DNA of 64,000 nucleotides from Streptomyces sp. NBC_00236 (GTDB lineage Bacteria > Actinomycetota > Actinomycetes > Streptomycetales > Streptomycetaceae), in contig NZ_CP108100.1 in the NCBI RefSeq assembly GCF_036195045.1, positions 1,488,001-1,552,000 on the forward strand, read 5' to 3'. Under the pieces are notes generated by a model. It made no database searches. It had not been told where the DNA came from and was given only the letters and a program-made list of their open reading frames with translations. Positions 1 through 8,832 of the stretch are shown here, one piece after another (within the stretch, counting starts at the first letter, position 1; every line of letters begins with the position of its first letter). The position numbers were made by a program, and so were the translations under genes.

Positions 1-3000
1 CCGCCTCCTCCGCCGCCCCGGTCCCCCAGAGGTAGACGCCCAGGTTGTTCAGCGCGGCCAGGGTGTACGGGTGCTTCTCGCCCGGCACCTTCATGTACTG
101 GTCGACCACCTCCTGGGCGGTGGTCCGGGCCTCGGCCGTCTCCCCGGCCGCGAACAGGTCCGCCGCCAGATTGAGGTCGCAGGCCAGCCACTCCGGGTTG
201 GCGGAGGTGTACTTGGCCCGGTAGCGGGCCCGGGTCGCCACCGTGAGCCGGCGGGCGTCCTCCAGCCGGCCCGCCCGGCGCAGCGAGACCGCCAGGCTCT
301 TGGCCGCGCTGAGCGTGCCGGGGAAGGACCGGCCGAGGGTGGCCTTGTAGCTGTCGTACGTACGGCTGAGGATGCCGACCGAGTCCTCGTACCGTCCGAC
401 GTCCCGCAGGTCGCGGGCCAGGTTCATGGCCGAGGAGAGGCTGTACGGGTGTTCCTCGCCGAGCACCTCCCGGCGCCGGTCGAAGACGTCCTGGTCGATC
501 TCGCGGGCCTTCGCGTACTGGCCGATGGACCGCAGGGTGAACGCCAGGTTGTTGGCCGCGGCCAGCGCCCTCGGGTGCGAGTCGTGGAAGATCTGGTTGA
601 ACCCGTCGGTGGCCTCGGTCGCCAGCTCGATCGCCCTGGTGTACTCGCCGAGCGTGCCGAGGTCCGTGGCCAGGCTGCTGGTGCTCATGTACGTGTGCGG
701 ATGCTCAGGGCCGAGCACCTCCCGCTGCGTCGCCAGGGTGATCTCGTCGAGCTCCATGGCCTCCACGTAACGGCCGCGCGAGCGGTAGATGTTGGAGAGG
801 TGGAAGCAGAGGTAGAGGTACTGGATGTCCCGCTCCCCCAGCGTCTCGCGCCAGATGTCACGCAGTTCCTCGCAGACCGTGGTGGCCGTCCTGAAGTCGC
901 CGCGCTTCCACAGGTAGCGCACCCGGTCGATCATGAGCCTCCGGGCCTCGGGCTCCTTGCAGTTGCGGGCGTCGGACGGGCCCAGGTGCGGCCATATCGT
1001 GGCGAACTGCGGCCAGTTGGCGGGGTTGTCGATCGGCTCGTCGTCATCGGGCCTGGCACCCGCCAGGATGCGGTGGACGGCGTGCCGGGCGTCCCGCTGC
1101 TCCTCCTCGGTGAGCTGGGCCCGGATGACGGCCTGGACGAGCCGGTGCACCTGGATGGAGTTGGAGACCTGGTCGACCTTGGCGAGGGCGAACCTGCCGA
1201 TCTCCCGGATGACGCGGCCCAGCACCAGCTTCTCCTGGAGCGAGGCGTCGTACGGCTTCAGCGCCTCGATCATCTCCTTGCTGTACAGCAGGTTCCCCGA
1301 GATCGGCTCGGGGGCGAAGAAGGCGCAGAGCTGGAGCAGGCGCACCGCGGCGGGCGAGCGCTCCTTGAGGCGCTGGATGGAGATGTTCCACGTCGCGGCG
1401 ACCGGTTCGGGGTAGCCGGCCGGCTGGTTCAGCGCCAGGACCTCCGGAGCCTGCTGGGCCAGCTGTTCGAGATAGGTGTCGATCGGGGTGGCGGTCTCCG
1501 CGATCCACGCGGCGGCCTGTTCGACGGCGAGCGGCAGGTCGCCCACCGCGGTGGCCACCTGGGCGGCGTCCTCGTCGCTCAGCCCGGGTGCCCGGCGCTG
1601 GAGGTGCTCGATGGACTCCTCGCGCAGGAAGACGTCGACGGGCAGCGCGTCGCCGTGCTGGGACCAGGCCTGGTTGCGGGAGGTGACCAGGATGTGGCCG
1701 GAGCCGCCCTGCGGGAAGTAGCGCCGCAGCCGCTCGGGGTCGTCGGCGTTGTCGAAGACCAGCAGCCAGCGGTCCGAGGGCACACCGCGGCGCAGCAGGT
1801 CGACGGCCTCCTGGGAGGCGGCCGCCATGTCGTCGCCGCCCTGGGCGCCGAGCCGGACGGCGAGTTCGGCGAGTCCGGCGACCACGTCGTCGGTCTGCTC
1901 GGACGATATCCACCAGACGAGGTCGTAGTCGGCCATGAACCGGTGCACGTACTCCAGGGCGACCTGGGTCTTGCCGACGCCGCCGAGTCCGTACAGGGTC
2001 TGCGGCTGCGGCAGCACGACGGCCATGCCGCCGCCGAGCTGGTCGCGCATCCGCTCCAGGACCAGGGAGCGGCCGGTGAAGCCGGGGTTGCGCGGCGGTG
2101 CGTTCCAGATCCGGGGGACGGTGCCGGGGAAGCGAGGGCCGGGCGACACCGCGTCGGTGAGCTGGACGGGCCGGTCCAGGGCACGTAACAGGGCGGCGGT
2201 AGCGTGCACCTCGTCGAGCCGGAACAGGTCGACGGGGTTGCGGTCGATGTAGGGCGCCGAAAGCCGTACGTCACCGACCCTGAGCGGCAGCAGATGGCGC
2301 CGCCCGCCACCCGGGTCCTCGGCGACGGCCCGGTCCCAGAGGTTCACCGCGCGTTGCGACTTGAGGTAGGCGCTGGAGAGCAGCACCACGGTCCGGACCG
2401 CGTTCTCGGCGGCGCCGGCCGTCGCCTCCTGCGGCTCCCGCTCGGCGGACACGTCGCGGGGGACGACGCGGAAGCCGGCCCGGGTGAGCACGGACTCGAT
2501 CCAGTCGGCCCACATCCGGTTCTCCGCCACATAGCTGAGCAGGAGATCGGCGGGCAGGGCGGGCCTGCGCCGGGTGAACGCGTCACGGATGCGCAGCCGT
2601 ACCTCTTCGCCGACCGCCGGCATCGAGGTGATCTGCTGGTCGGTGATGACGGAGGTGAGCCGTTCGAAGGCGGAGAGGAGGGAGTTGGTGAGTCCCGCCT
2701 CGTCGCCGAAGGTGGCCAGCGTCTCCTCGTACGCGTAGTAGGGGCGGTACGGGATCTCCACCGCACCCCAGTAGGCGGTGAGTTCGTCGCCCGACAGGTC
2801 GCGGGGCAGCCGGTCGAACTTCAGCCGGGCCAGGGCGCGTCCGGCGTCCGCCTTCTCCTTCTCGCCCTCGTCGATCCGCATCGGGACGGGGAAGATGGAG
2901 ATGGGGCGGCCGGTGTACCGCTCGGAGATCTGCCGGGCGACCGAGGCGGCGCCGTCGATGGACTGATCGCTGAGGGTGAAGCAGTCGACGAGCACATCGG

Positions 3001-3562
3001 GCAGGTGGACGGTGCAGATGTCGGCGATGTCGCTGAGGCCGGTGCGGCTGTCGATGAGGACGTAGTCGTAGTTGGCCTTCATGTCGTCGCGCAGGGCGTC
3101 GAAGAAGTGGCCGCCGCCGAGCCGGTCGTAGAAGTTGTCCCAGTCGAACGTGGAGACGGTCGCGGAGTATTCGCGGTTCTGCCGTCCGGCGGAGACGAAG
3201 TCGAGCGTCCCGCCGTGCGGGAACTCCCAGCCGAGCGCCTCGGGGGTGAGCGAGACGGCGTGCGGCTGGATCCGGGCGTAGTCCCGGTGCCAGTCGTCGG
3301 CCCGCTGCACGGGGCTGGTCGCGGCCCAGGCGTACTCGGTGATCAGGTCGATGACACCGGTGGTGGCCCCGAGCGTCGAGGGGTCGAGGAACGGGTGGAA
3401 GAACCGGTGCAGTCCGGGTGCCTCCAGGTCCCAGTCGACAGCCAGTACCCGTTTGCCGTTGGCGGCGAGGATCCAGGCGGTGTTGGCCAGGGCCATGGTG
3501 CGCCCCGTACCGCCCTTGTACGAGTAGAAGGTGACGATGCGCCCGTCACGACTGGCCGTCAT
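1..3562 (-). CDS. fxsT: FxsT-like multidomain STAND protein (partial; runs off left edge)
   Basis: About 1187 residues are visible; the C-terminus lies outside the window. The start ATG at 3562 lies inside the end of fxsC (17-base overlap). Domains in order: a ParA/MinD-like ATPase (residues 1 to about 290) with the deviant P-loop KGGTGRT; a TIR-like segment from about residue 330 (LLSYVAENRMWADW); an NB-ARC NTPase with a canonical P-loop near residue 524 (GLGGVGKTQVAL); then tetratricopeptide repeats from about residue 840 to the edge. The TIR part lacks the WCxxE-type glutamate and is probably non-catalytic. In the family this is the large regulatory partner of the FxSxx-COOH system, with an NLR-like layout: the TPRs would sense and the NB-ARC would switch. 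The biological role is unproven; family assignment is confident. Confidence 0.88.
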   Translation of the reverse strand, partial: MTASRDGRIVTFYSYKGGTGRTMALANTAWILAANGKRVLAVDWDLEAPGLHRFFHPFLDPSTLGATTGVIDLITEYAWAATSPVQRADDWHRDYARIQPHAVSLTPEALGWEFPHGGTLDFVSAGRQNREYSATVSTFDWDNFYDRLGGGHFFDALRDDMKANYDYVLIDSRTGLSDIADICTVHLPDVLVDCFTLSDQSIDGAASVARQISERYTGRPISIFPVPMRIDEGEKEKADAGRALARLKFDRLPRDLSGDELTAYWGAVEIPYRPYYAYEETLATFGDEAGLTNSLLSAFERLTSVITDQQITSMPAVGEEVRLRIRDAFTRRRPALPADLLLSYVAENRMWADWIESVLTRAGFRVVPRDVSAEREPQEATAGAAENAVRTVVLLSSAYLKSQRAVNLWDRAVAEDPGGGRRHLLPLRVGDVRLSAPYIDRNPVDLFRLDEVHATAALLRALDRPVQLTDAVSPGPRFPGTVPRIWNAPPRNPGFTGRSLVLERMRDQLGGGMAVVLPQPQTLYGLGGVGKTQVALEYVHRFMADYDLVWWISSEQTDDVVAGLAELAVRLGAQGGDDMAAASQEAVDLLRRGVPSDRWLLVFDNADDPERLRRYFPQGGSGHILVTSRNQAWSQHGDALPVDVFLREESIEHLQRRAPGLSDEDAAQVATAVGDLPLAVEQAAAWIAETATPIDTYLEQLAQQAPEVLALNQPAGYPEPVAATWNISIQRLKERSPAAVRLLQLCAFFAPEPISGNLLYSKEMIEALKPYDASLQEKLVLGRVIREIGRFALAKVDQVSNSIQVHRLVQAVIRAQLTEEEQRDARHAVHRILAGARPDDDEPIDNPANWPQFATIWPHLGPSDARNCKEPEARRLMIDRVRYLWKRGDFRTATTVCEELRDIWRETLGERDIQYLYLCFHLSNIYRSRGRYVEAMELDEITLATQREVLGPEHPHTYMSTSSLATDLGTLGEYTRAIELATEATDGFNQIFHDSHPRALAAANNLAFTLRSIGQYAKAREIDQDVFDRRREVLGEEHPYSLSSAMNLARDLRDVGRYEDSVGILSRTYDSYKATLGRSFPGTLSAAKSLAVSLRRAGRLEDARRLTVATRARYRAKYTSANPEWLACDLNLAADLFAAGETAEARTTAQEVVDQYMKVPGEKHPYTLAALNNLGVYLWGTGAAEEA

Positions 3563-4883
3563 CCGTGTCCTCCGCATCCGTCGAAGCGTCATGTGTCCCG
3601 GGGATGTACTGGGTCTGCGCCATGGGTCCCATCAGGCGGGTCCGTTCGGTGGGGCCTCCGCCGCCGGTGGCGGGCAGATAGACGGCCGCGTGTCTCAGGT
3701 ACTGCTGGGCGGCCACCTCGACCACCTGCGGCAGGATCTGGCCGAAGGCCTCCATGCTCGGTACGCCCTTGGCGGCGGCGCGGCAGTAGGCCCGGCCCTG
3801 GCGCATCTTGGTCGGCATGGTCCGCTCCAGCTTGGCGGTCAGTTCGGCCTCCGCGGCTCTGCTCTCGTGGTCGTCGCGGTTCCAGGGCACGACCATCGTC
3901 ACCCAGGGGCGGTTCTCCGCGTCGAAGGCGGCGAGCCGCCGGCACCGGTCCTCGTCCTGGAGCGCCCAGCGGTCGACGAGGAGGATCTCCGGAGTGGTCG
4001 GGGGCTGCTTGCCGACCGGAAGGCCGGCCTCCTCGTCAAAGGAGGCGATGGTGGCCTGGTAGTTGAGGGAGCGCACCAGGTCCTCGGCGACATAGGCCAG
4101 GGGCCGTGCGGCGTCCGGGTGGTAGGGGTTCCAGTCCTGCGGGTTGTCGCCGTAGTAGTCGGCGTTGCGCCCCTCGGGCAGGTCGTGGCGGGTGGCGGCG
4201 GCGATGGTCACCTGCATGGGGCGGGGGCCGCCGGCGGCCATGCTGCTCGGTGAACCGAAGGCGCTGGGCGCGAGCCGGTAGTCGACGGGGCGGCCGGTTC
4301 CGATCCGTACGGTGTCCGCGACGCTGACGATGCGTTTGGCGAGCTCGTACACCGCACGCTCGTACTCCTCGTTGAAGAGTTTGAGCTTGATCAGTCCGTA
4401 CAGTCCGTCGCTGACGTAACGGTCCCCGAAATCGCGGTGGTTGAACTGTAATCGCTCGGCCGGTCCGGGCAGCTGGCTGGGCGGCACCGGCACCCAGAGC
4501 GCCGGGACGATCGCCTCGGCGGGCTGGTTGGAGCGGGCCCGGTAGTGGATGGCCCGCTGGGCGAACGCGTACCACTCCTTGCCGCACATCTCGCTGGCGA
4601 AGTAGCGGGGCGAGAACAGCGGTACGAACACCCGGCAGGTGGCGAGGACTTCGCCGAGCCGTTCCGACCAGCCCTCGCCGGAACGTATCTCGCGGTCGAT
4701 GAAGCCGGCGGGTGCGCCCGCGGGCAGATCGGTCATGGCCATCACATGGCCACAGAGATCCTGGAAGAGCCGTTCGACCCACATGTCGGGGTCCGTGCCA
4801 CCGCCGTACCCCGGTGTGTGGGCATAACTCAAGAAGAAGTACGGCCGATGGTCCGCCGCTCGCTGCTGCGTCGTCGCGTGCAC
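3546..4883 (-). CDS. fxsC: TIR-like protein FxsC
   Basis: A cytosolic protein of 445 residues. Its N-terminus reads RPYFFLSYAH, the first strand of a TIR fold, followed by VFVPLFSPRYFASEMCGKEW, where the glutamate after MCGK sits where catalytic TIRs carry theirs. A second Rossmann-like half follows (about residues 220-400), ending in an acidic, Thr/Asp-rich tail. I chose the GTG at 4883 because AGGACGG lies 6 bases upstream; an ATG at 4976 would add 31 residues of poor character. The stop overlaps the start of fxsT, so the two are probably translationally coupled. FxsC proteins are known only as conserved members of FxSxx-COOH loci. NAD cleavage or signalling is an inference from the fold. 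Confidence 0.88.
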   Translation of the reverse strand: MHATTQQRAADHRPYFFLSYAHTPGYGGGTDPDMWVERLFQDLCGHVMAMTDLPAGAPAGFIDREIRSGEGWSERLGEVLATCRVFVPLFSPRYFASEMCGKEWYAFAQRAIHYRARSNQPAEAIVPALWVPVPPSQLPGPAERLQFNHRDFGDRYVSDGLYGLIKLKLFNEEYERAVYELAKRIVSVADTVRIGTGRPVDYRLAPSAFGSPSSMAAGGPRPMQVTIAAATRHDLPEGRNADYYGDNPQDWNPYHPDAARPLAYVAEDLVRSLNYQATIASFDEEAGLPVGKQPPTTPEILLVDRWALQDEDRCRRLAAFDAENRPWVTMVVPWNRDDHESRAAEAELTAKLERTMPTKMRQGRAYCRAAAKGVPSMEAFGQILPQVVEVAAQQYLRHAAVYLPATGGGGPTERTRLMGPMAQTQYIPGTHDASTDAEDTDDGQS

Positions 4884-5120
4884 ACGACCCCCGTCCTGTG
4901 TGAGCACCCGCACCCGAGGAGTGAAGAGAATGCGAGCGAATTCATCATTCCGGAGCGGACCTTGCTCCACCCCCATGACGTTCGGTCAATCAACGCCACT
5001 TTTCAGTCATCTGTTCCCGGACCCTGTCGATCACATTCCCGCACGGATGCGGTCTGCGGCTGTTCCTCCCGGTTGTCCCAAGTCTGCGCCCACCCTCCCG
5101 ATCGAACCGGAATTCGGGGT

Positions 5121-7367
5121 TCAGAATTCTTTTCGCATCAGAGTCAGCAGTCGTTTCCCGCCGATGGTGAGTTCGGCGGCCCCTTCCAGCGTGTCGAGCG
5201 CCTGCGGGATACCGTTCCGGAACCGGTGATCGAATACCGCGAGCGCCAGCCGTTCATAGGCAGCTTCCAGCAGCCCGGAAAGCGGAACCAATTCGTCCTT
5301 CCAGGGCATTCGATGTTCCCAGGAGCCGTCCGCCGCGTAAAGATCCGTGACGTCCACAAGTGCCCGGAACCTCGCCCGGCGCACGCCGCGCAGCAGCGTG
5401 AGCGCCAGCGTGCCGGCGTTCCCGTCCGCCCCGATGCCGAGTGCTCCGTATCCGTGCCGGCCCACGGAGGGCTCGCCCGGCATCACCCCGCCGAGCGGGG
5501 TGAGGGTGAGCGGACCGTCGAGCGACCGCGCGCCGTGGGCGGGAGCCCGCTCCTCGATCAGCGCCCAGGCCTCGGTGAGCGCGTCACCCAGACGGCCGGC
5601 CGCCGCCGCGTCGAGCGTGGCCGCGGCAGGTGCGCCGAAGCAGTCCCGGTACGGGTCGAGGTCGTCGATCACGAAGCCGCGGCCCGGGAACGGGGCGCCC
5701 GGGAGGGCGAACCCGCGCACCGGCAGCCAGCCGGGTTCGGCCGCGGCGGACCGCCGGATGCGCCGCTCGGCCGATCCGGCGGCGGGGCCCGCCAGGAACC
5801 CGTCACCGGCCGCGCGGACGAGCACGGTGCCGTGCTCCCCCGGCCCGGCGACCGTCAGCCGGCCCAGGGTCGGCAGGACGAGCCCGCCGTCCCGGTAGGG
5901 CACCGGCACCCGTACGTCGAGGCCGGCCCGCACGGCCGCCGCCGCGACAAGGGTCTGCAGCCCGTCCGCCGCACCGGAAGGCGCCCCGGCCCGCTCCTCG
6001 TACAGGGCGTCCAGCGCGTCGAGCAGCCAGGTACGCGTGTACGGATGGGCGAGTACGGCGTCCAGCCCCCGGGCCTCTTCGTCCGAGCCCTCCAGGACGG
6101 CCGCCAGCTCCCAGGCCCGCGCCCACCGCTCACCGCCCCTGCCGTCCAGGTCGGCGTGCAGCCGCGCCAGCAGGGTGCGGGTGAGGTCCTCCTGGGCCGT
6201 GAGCAGTTCGGCCGGATCGGCCACCTCGGGCGCCACGGCGTCCGCGGGTGTCCGGGCCTCGATTCCGTGCACCAGGGCGGCGAGGTCGTGGCAGTACACG
6301 GACGGGTTGTCGAATCCCTCACCGGCACCGGCGGAACTGTAGCGGTGGGTGTACAGGCCTCCCCCGCACGAACGTACGACGGGGCAGCGGCGGCACGTGT
6401 CGCTGACCCCCTCCAGGCCGAGCTGTCTGGCCCGTACGCCGGGGTGCGCGGCGACCTCGTCGAAGGCATGCGCGAAGACGTCGAAGCCGGTGTCCGCCGC
6501 GCCCTCGTAGGCGCTCTTCAGCGAATCGACCTGCTCCAGGCTGCCGTCGGTCTCGACGACGACGAGGTCCGTCGGGGCCAGGCCCAGCGACTCCGTGAGG
6601 CTGGGGCCGCCGTTGAGTGTCGAGGCGACCGACGAGAAGATCCGCACCGGCACCGGACGCCCCTGTTCCTGCCAGCGGTCGAAGACCGCGAGGAGCCAGT
6701 CGGCGTAGGCGGTGGGCGATCCGTCCGGCCGCGGCGGCGGGTCGTCCCAGGTGGCGTGGGGAAGCAGGAAGTCGATGAGCGGCGGTTCGAGCTCGGTGAG
6801 CGCGTCGAGGACCGCGACCGGGTCGTTCTCGATGTCGACGGTGCACAGGAGGCCGAGGTTGAGATGGCGGTAGCGTTCCTGCCGGAGCAGCTCGACGGCC
6901 TTGAGTACCAGCGGGTGGCTGGTGCGCCCGTCGGCGAAGCGGCGGTGCCGGTCGTTGGCCGCGCGGTCGCCGTCGAGGGAGATGCCCACCTTGACGTCGT
7001 ACTCGTTGAAGAGATCGAGATAGCGCGGGCTGAGCTGCAGTCCGTTGGTGTGGATCCGGAGGTCGAGCGCGGCGATGCCGTCGAAGGCGGAGGTCAGCTC
7101 TTCGCAGATGCGCCGCAGCCGGGCGGGGCCCGCCAGCAGAGGCTCCCCTCCGTGCAGGATTACTGACACGGAGGGCAGTGCGTGTGTCTTGGCATGCTCA
7201 GCCAGGCGCTGAGCAGTCCGGAAGATGACTTCGTCAGAGATTGTTTTCGGACGGGTTCGCCAGCTCTGATCGGCATGTTCGTAGACATAGCAATGGTCAC
7301 AGGCAAGATCACACCTGCTGTGAACCTTGAGGACTACTTCACGGAAAGGGACCAGGGGTCCTGTCAT
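5121..7367 (-). CDS. fxsB: FxsBA-type radical SAM/SPASM maturase with degenerate C-terminal metallohydrolase-like domain
   Basis: A 748-residue enzyme predicted to modify the FxsA precursor. The radical SAM domain (about residues 8-230) has the CxxxCxxC cluster motif in CDLACDHCYVYEH. A SPASM-type auxiliary cluster domain follows (CRRCPVVRSCGGG and a later YCHD, about residues 345-385). The C-terminal half (about 400-748) resembles the HEXXH-motif peptide-modification domain, but the HEXXH position reads roughly LLRGVRRARFRAL, so both histidines and the glutamate are gone. This matches the FxsBA form with an inactivated extension. Known family members are annotated as cyclophane-forming maturases; a Phe-Ser crosslink in FxS would fit but is not shown here. 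It lies 76 bases downstream of fxsA on the same strand. Confidence 0.9.
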   Translation of the reverse strand: MTGPLVPFREVVLKVHSRCDLACDHCYVYEHADQSWRTRPKTISDEVIFRTAQRLAEHAKTHALPSVSVILHGGEPLLAGPARLRRICEELTSAFDGIAALDLRIHTNGLQLSPRYLDLFNEYDVKVGISLDGDRAANDRHRRFADGRTSHPLVLKAVELLRQERYRHLNLGLLCTVDIENDPVAVLDALTELEPPLIDFLLPHATWDDPPPRPDGSPTAYADWLLAVFDRWQEQGRPVPVRIFSSVASTLNGGPSLTESLGLAPTDLVVVETDGSLEQVDSLKSAYEGAADTGFDVFAHAFDEVAAHPGVRARQLGLEGVSDTCRRCPVVRSCGGGLYTHRYSSAGAGEGFDNPSVYCHDLAALVHGIEARTPADAVAPEVADPAELLTAQEDLTRTLLARLHADLDGRGGERWARAWELAAVLEGSDEEARGLDAVLAHPYTRTWLLDALDALYEERAGAPSGAADGLQTLVAAAAVRAGLDVRVPVPYRDGGLVLPTLGRLTVAGPGEHGTVLVRAAGDGFLAGPAAGSAERRIRRSAAAEPGWLPVRGFALPGAPFPGRGFVIDDLDPYRDCFGAPAAATLDAAAAGRLGDALTEAWALIEERAPAHGARSLDGPLTLTPLGGVMPGEPSVGRHGYGALGIGADGNAGTLALTLLRGVRRARFRALVDVTDLYAADGSWEHRMPWKDELVPLSGLLEAAYERLALAVFDHRFRNGIPQALDTLEGAAELTIGGKRLLTLMRKEF

Positions 7368-7443
7368 TCCACCAGTCTAGCCAGGCCGGAAGGGTGATCC
7401 GGCAGACCTGACCGTCCCGGAGGATTGATCCGTTGGAGAGGGT

Positions 7444-7611
7444 TCAGAGGGAGGAGTTGAAGGTGGATGCCTGGCTGGGGCGACCGGCGGAGGCGACGTG
7501 CACCCGACCGAGCTTCCTGGCTGCTTCGCCGCCACGCGCGTCGATCGAGGCGAGCGGCACACGGCTCTTCTTCGCAACGGCGAAGGAGAGGGAGGATTCA
7601 GTGGTCTTCAC
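7444..7611 (-). CDS. fxsA: FxSxx-COOH precursor peptide FxsA
   Basis: A 55-residue peptide, below the usual ORF length cut-off. It starts at a GTG (7611) behind AAGGACGG and ends exactly in STFNSSL, giving the hallmark C-terminus Phe-x-Ser-x-x. The N-terminal leader is rich in Ser, Lys and Arg (VKTTESSLSFAVAKKSRVPL) with no transmembrane segment. The radical SAM maturase gene follows on the same strand, so this is the expected substrate. In other loci the FxS motif is the modification site. The divergent membrane-protein gene begins 227 bases away, so the interval 7612-7837 should hold back-to-back promoters. Confidence 0.9.
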   Translation of the reverse strand: MKTTESSLSFAVAKKSRVPLASIDARGGEAARKLGRVHVASAGRPSQASTFNSSL

Positions 7612-7837
7612 GGCCGTCCTTGAGGGGATTCGTTCCGATGGAATGGTTCCGGACAGGAAACCAGCGTTGGTACCTGCACCATTGCAGTGTCCGGCGGCAC
7701 GACTTTACTCTCATGGCTTCGGTTGGCAACTGAGGACGCCCACTTGGAACACGAGCGTCACACGGGACCGGCGCCGATCGAGCGGAACAACGGATTCCGC
7801 CATCGGGGTGACGACATAACCGCAGACGGGAGTGAAC

Positions 7838-8764
7838 ATGACGGCGATTCCCGGACCACTGCAGAGCATGGTCTTCAGGAACGCTGATCTGCCGGAGCTC
7901 TTTCACCATACGGACGCCATTGCGGTCTCCCGCCAGCGGGAGGCGGTGAATACCACCCGATGGCAGCTCATCCTGCTGGTCGGGGGCACGATACCTGCCG
8001 CACTGCCCTGGCGCGCGGAGGTCGGCGGCACCCTCCAACTCACCGACTGTGCCGCAGTGTTGGCCTACCTCGGCGTCCTGGTCGCCACCTTCCTCACCTC
8101 TCGGCGGAAAGCAAAGTCGCATTGGCAACTCAATCGCTCCGCGGCGGAGTTCATCAAATCGATGTGCTGGCGTTACTCGGTGCACGGCTCACCGTTCGAC
8201 ACCGGCACACAGCACCCCGAAGCGGTGTTCGCCAACCGGCTCGAAGAAGGGCTGCAGGAGCTCCGCAAGGTCGGCTGGTCCGACCCCCGGGACCGGGCGG
8301 CAGATTCCGGTGGTCTCATCACCGATTCCATGCGCGCGTTGCGGGAGAAGGCATTCACCGTGCGCAAGGAGACATATGTACGTGACCGGCTGATCGAACA
8401 GCGCAGCTGGTACCGCCGCCGCCAGGAGGTTTCCCGGCGGGCCACCCTGGTCTGGTCGACCACCATCGCCGTGCTGACGGCCCTCGCACTGCTGCTCGCC
8501 CTGCTCAGGGCCTTCTCGGTGGGCCAGTCCTTCGCGCTGACCGGAGTGCTCTCCGCCGCGGCCGCCGCCTGTCTGGCCTGGGCCGAGATGCGCCGCCACC
8601 ATCCGCTGATCTCGGCCCACTCCCTGGTGGAGAAGGACCTGGAGTCGATGCAGATAGCGATGGAGACGACACTGAACGAGCGCCAGTGGCCGCGGGCGGT
8701 GTTCGAGACCGAGCGCATCGTCTCCCCGCAGCACACCGACTGGCTCGCCCGGCACCAGATGTGA
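7838..8764 (+). CDS. DUF4231 (SLATT-like) membrane protein
   Basis: About 308 residues. A GGGAG motif lies 5 bases before the ATG at 7838; the GTG at 7832 overlaps this site and is less likely. Two hydrophobic hairpins are visible: residues near 42-62 and 70-90, then near 206-230 and 236-255. Between them is a charged helical region, and a helical C-terminal tail follows. This pair-of-hairpins layout is typical of DUF4231, related to the SLATT effectors that Burroughs and colleagues proposed to form pores in nucleotide-signalled conflict systems. It is divergent from fxsA and convergent with a SLOG-fold gene, which supports such a role. Pore formation is inference. Confidence 0.78.
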   Translation: MTAIPGPLQSMVFRNADLPELFHHTDAIAVSRQREAVNTTRWQLILLVGGTIPAALPWRAEVGGTLQLTDCAAVLAYLGVLVATFLTSRRKAKSHWQLNRSAAEFIKSMCWRYSVHGSPFDTGTQHPEAVFANRLEEGLQELRKVGWSDPRDRAADSGGLITDSMRALREKAFTVRKETYVRDRLIEQRSWYRRRQEVSRRATLVWSTTIAVLTALALLLALLRAFSVGQSFALTGVLSAAAAACLAWAEMRRHHPLISAHSLVEKDLESMQIAMETTLNERQWPRAVFETERIVSPQHTDWLARHQM

Positions 8765-8781
8765 GGCCACCGGCACACCGT

Positions 8782-8809
8782 CCCGCGTGACGGCCGGCCG
8801 TCACGCGGG
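8782..8809. terminator. 28-bp perfect palindrome, bidirectional terminator
   Basis: A perfect inverted repeat (CCCGCGTGACGGCC and its complement, no spacer) lies between the convergent stops of the DUF4231 and SLOG genes. There is no T tract, as is common for GC-rich Streptomyces terminators. It could also act as a protein-binding palindrome, but its position favours termination. Confidence 0.65.
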
Positions 8810-8832
8810 GCACCACCGCCCGTGACGGCCGG

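Noticed and set aside
71..2188. 705-codon frame on the plus strand opposite fxsT
   Set aside because: Antisense shadow of the TPR/NB-ARC coding frame, typical of high-GC third-position bias.
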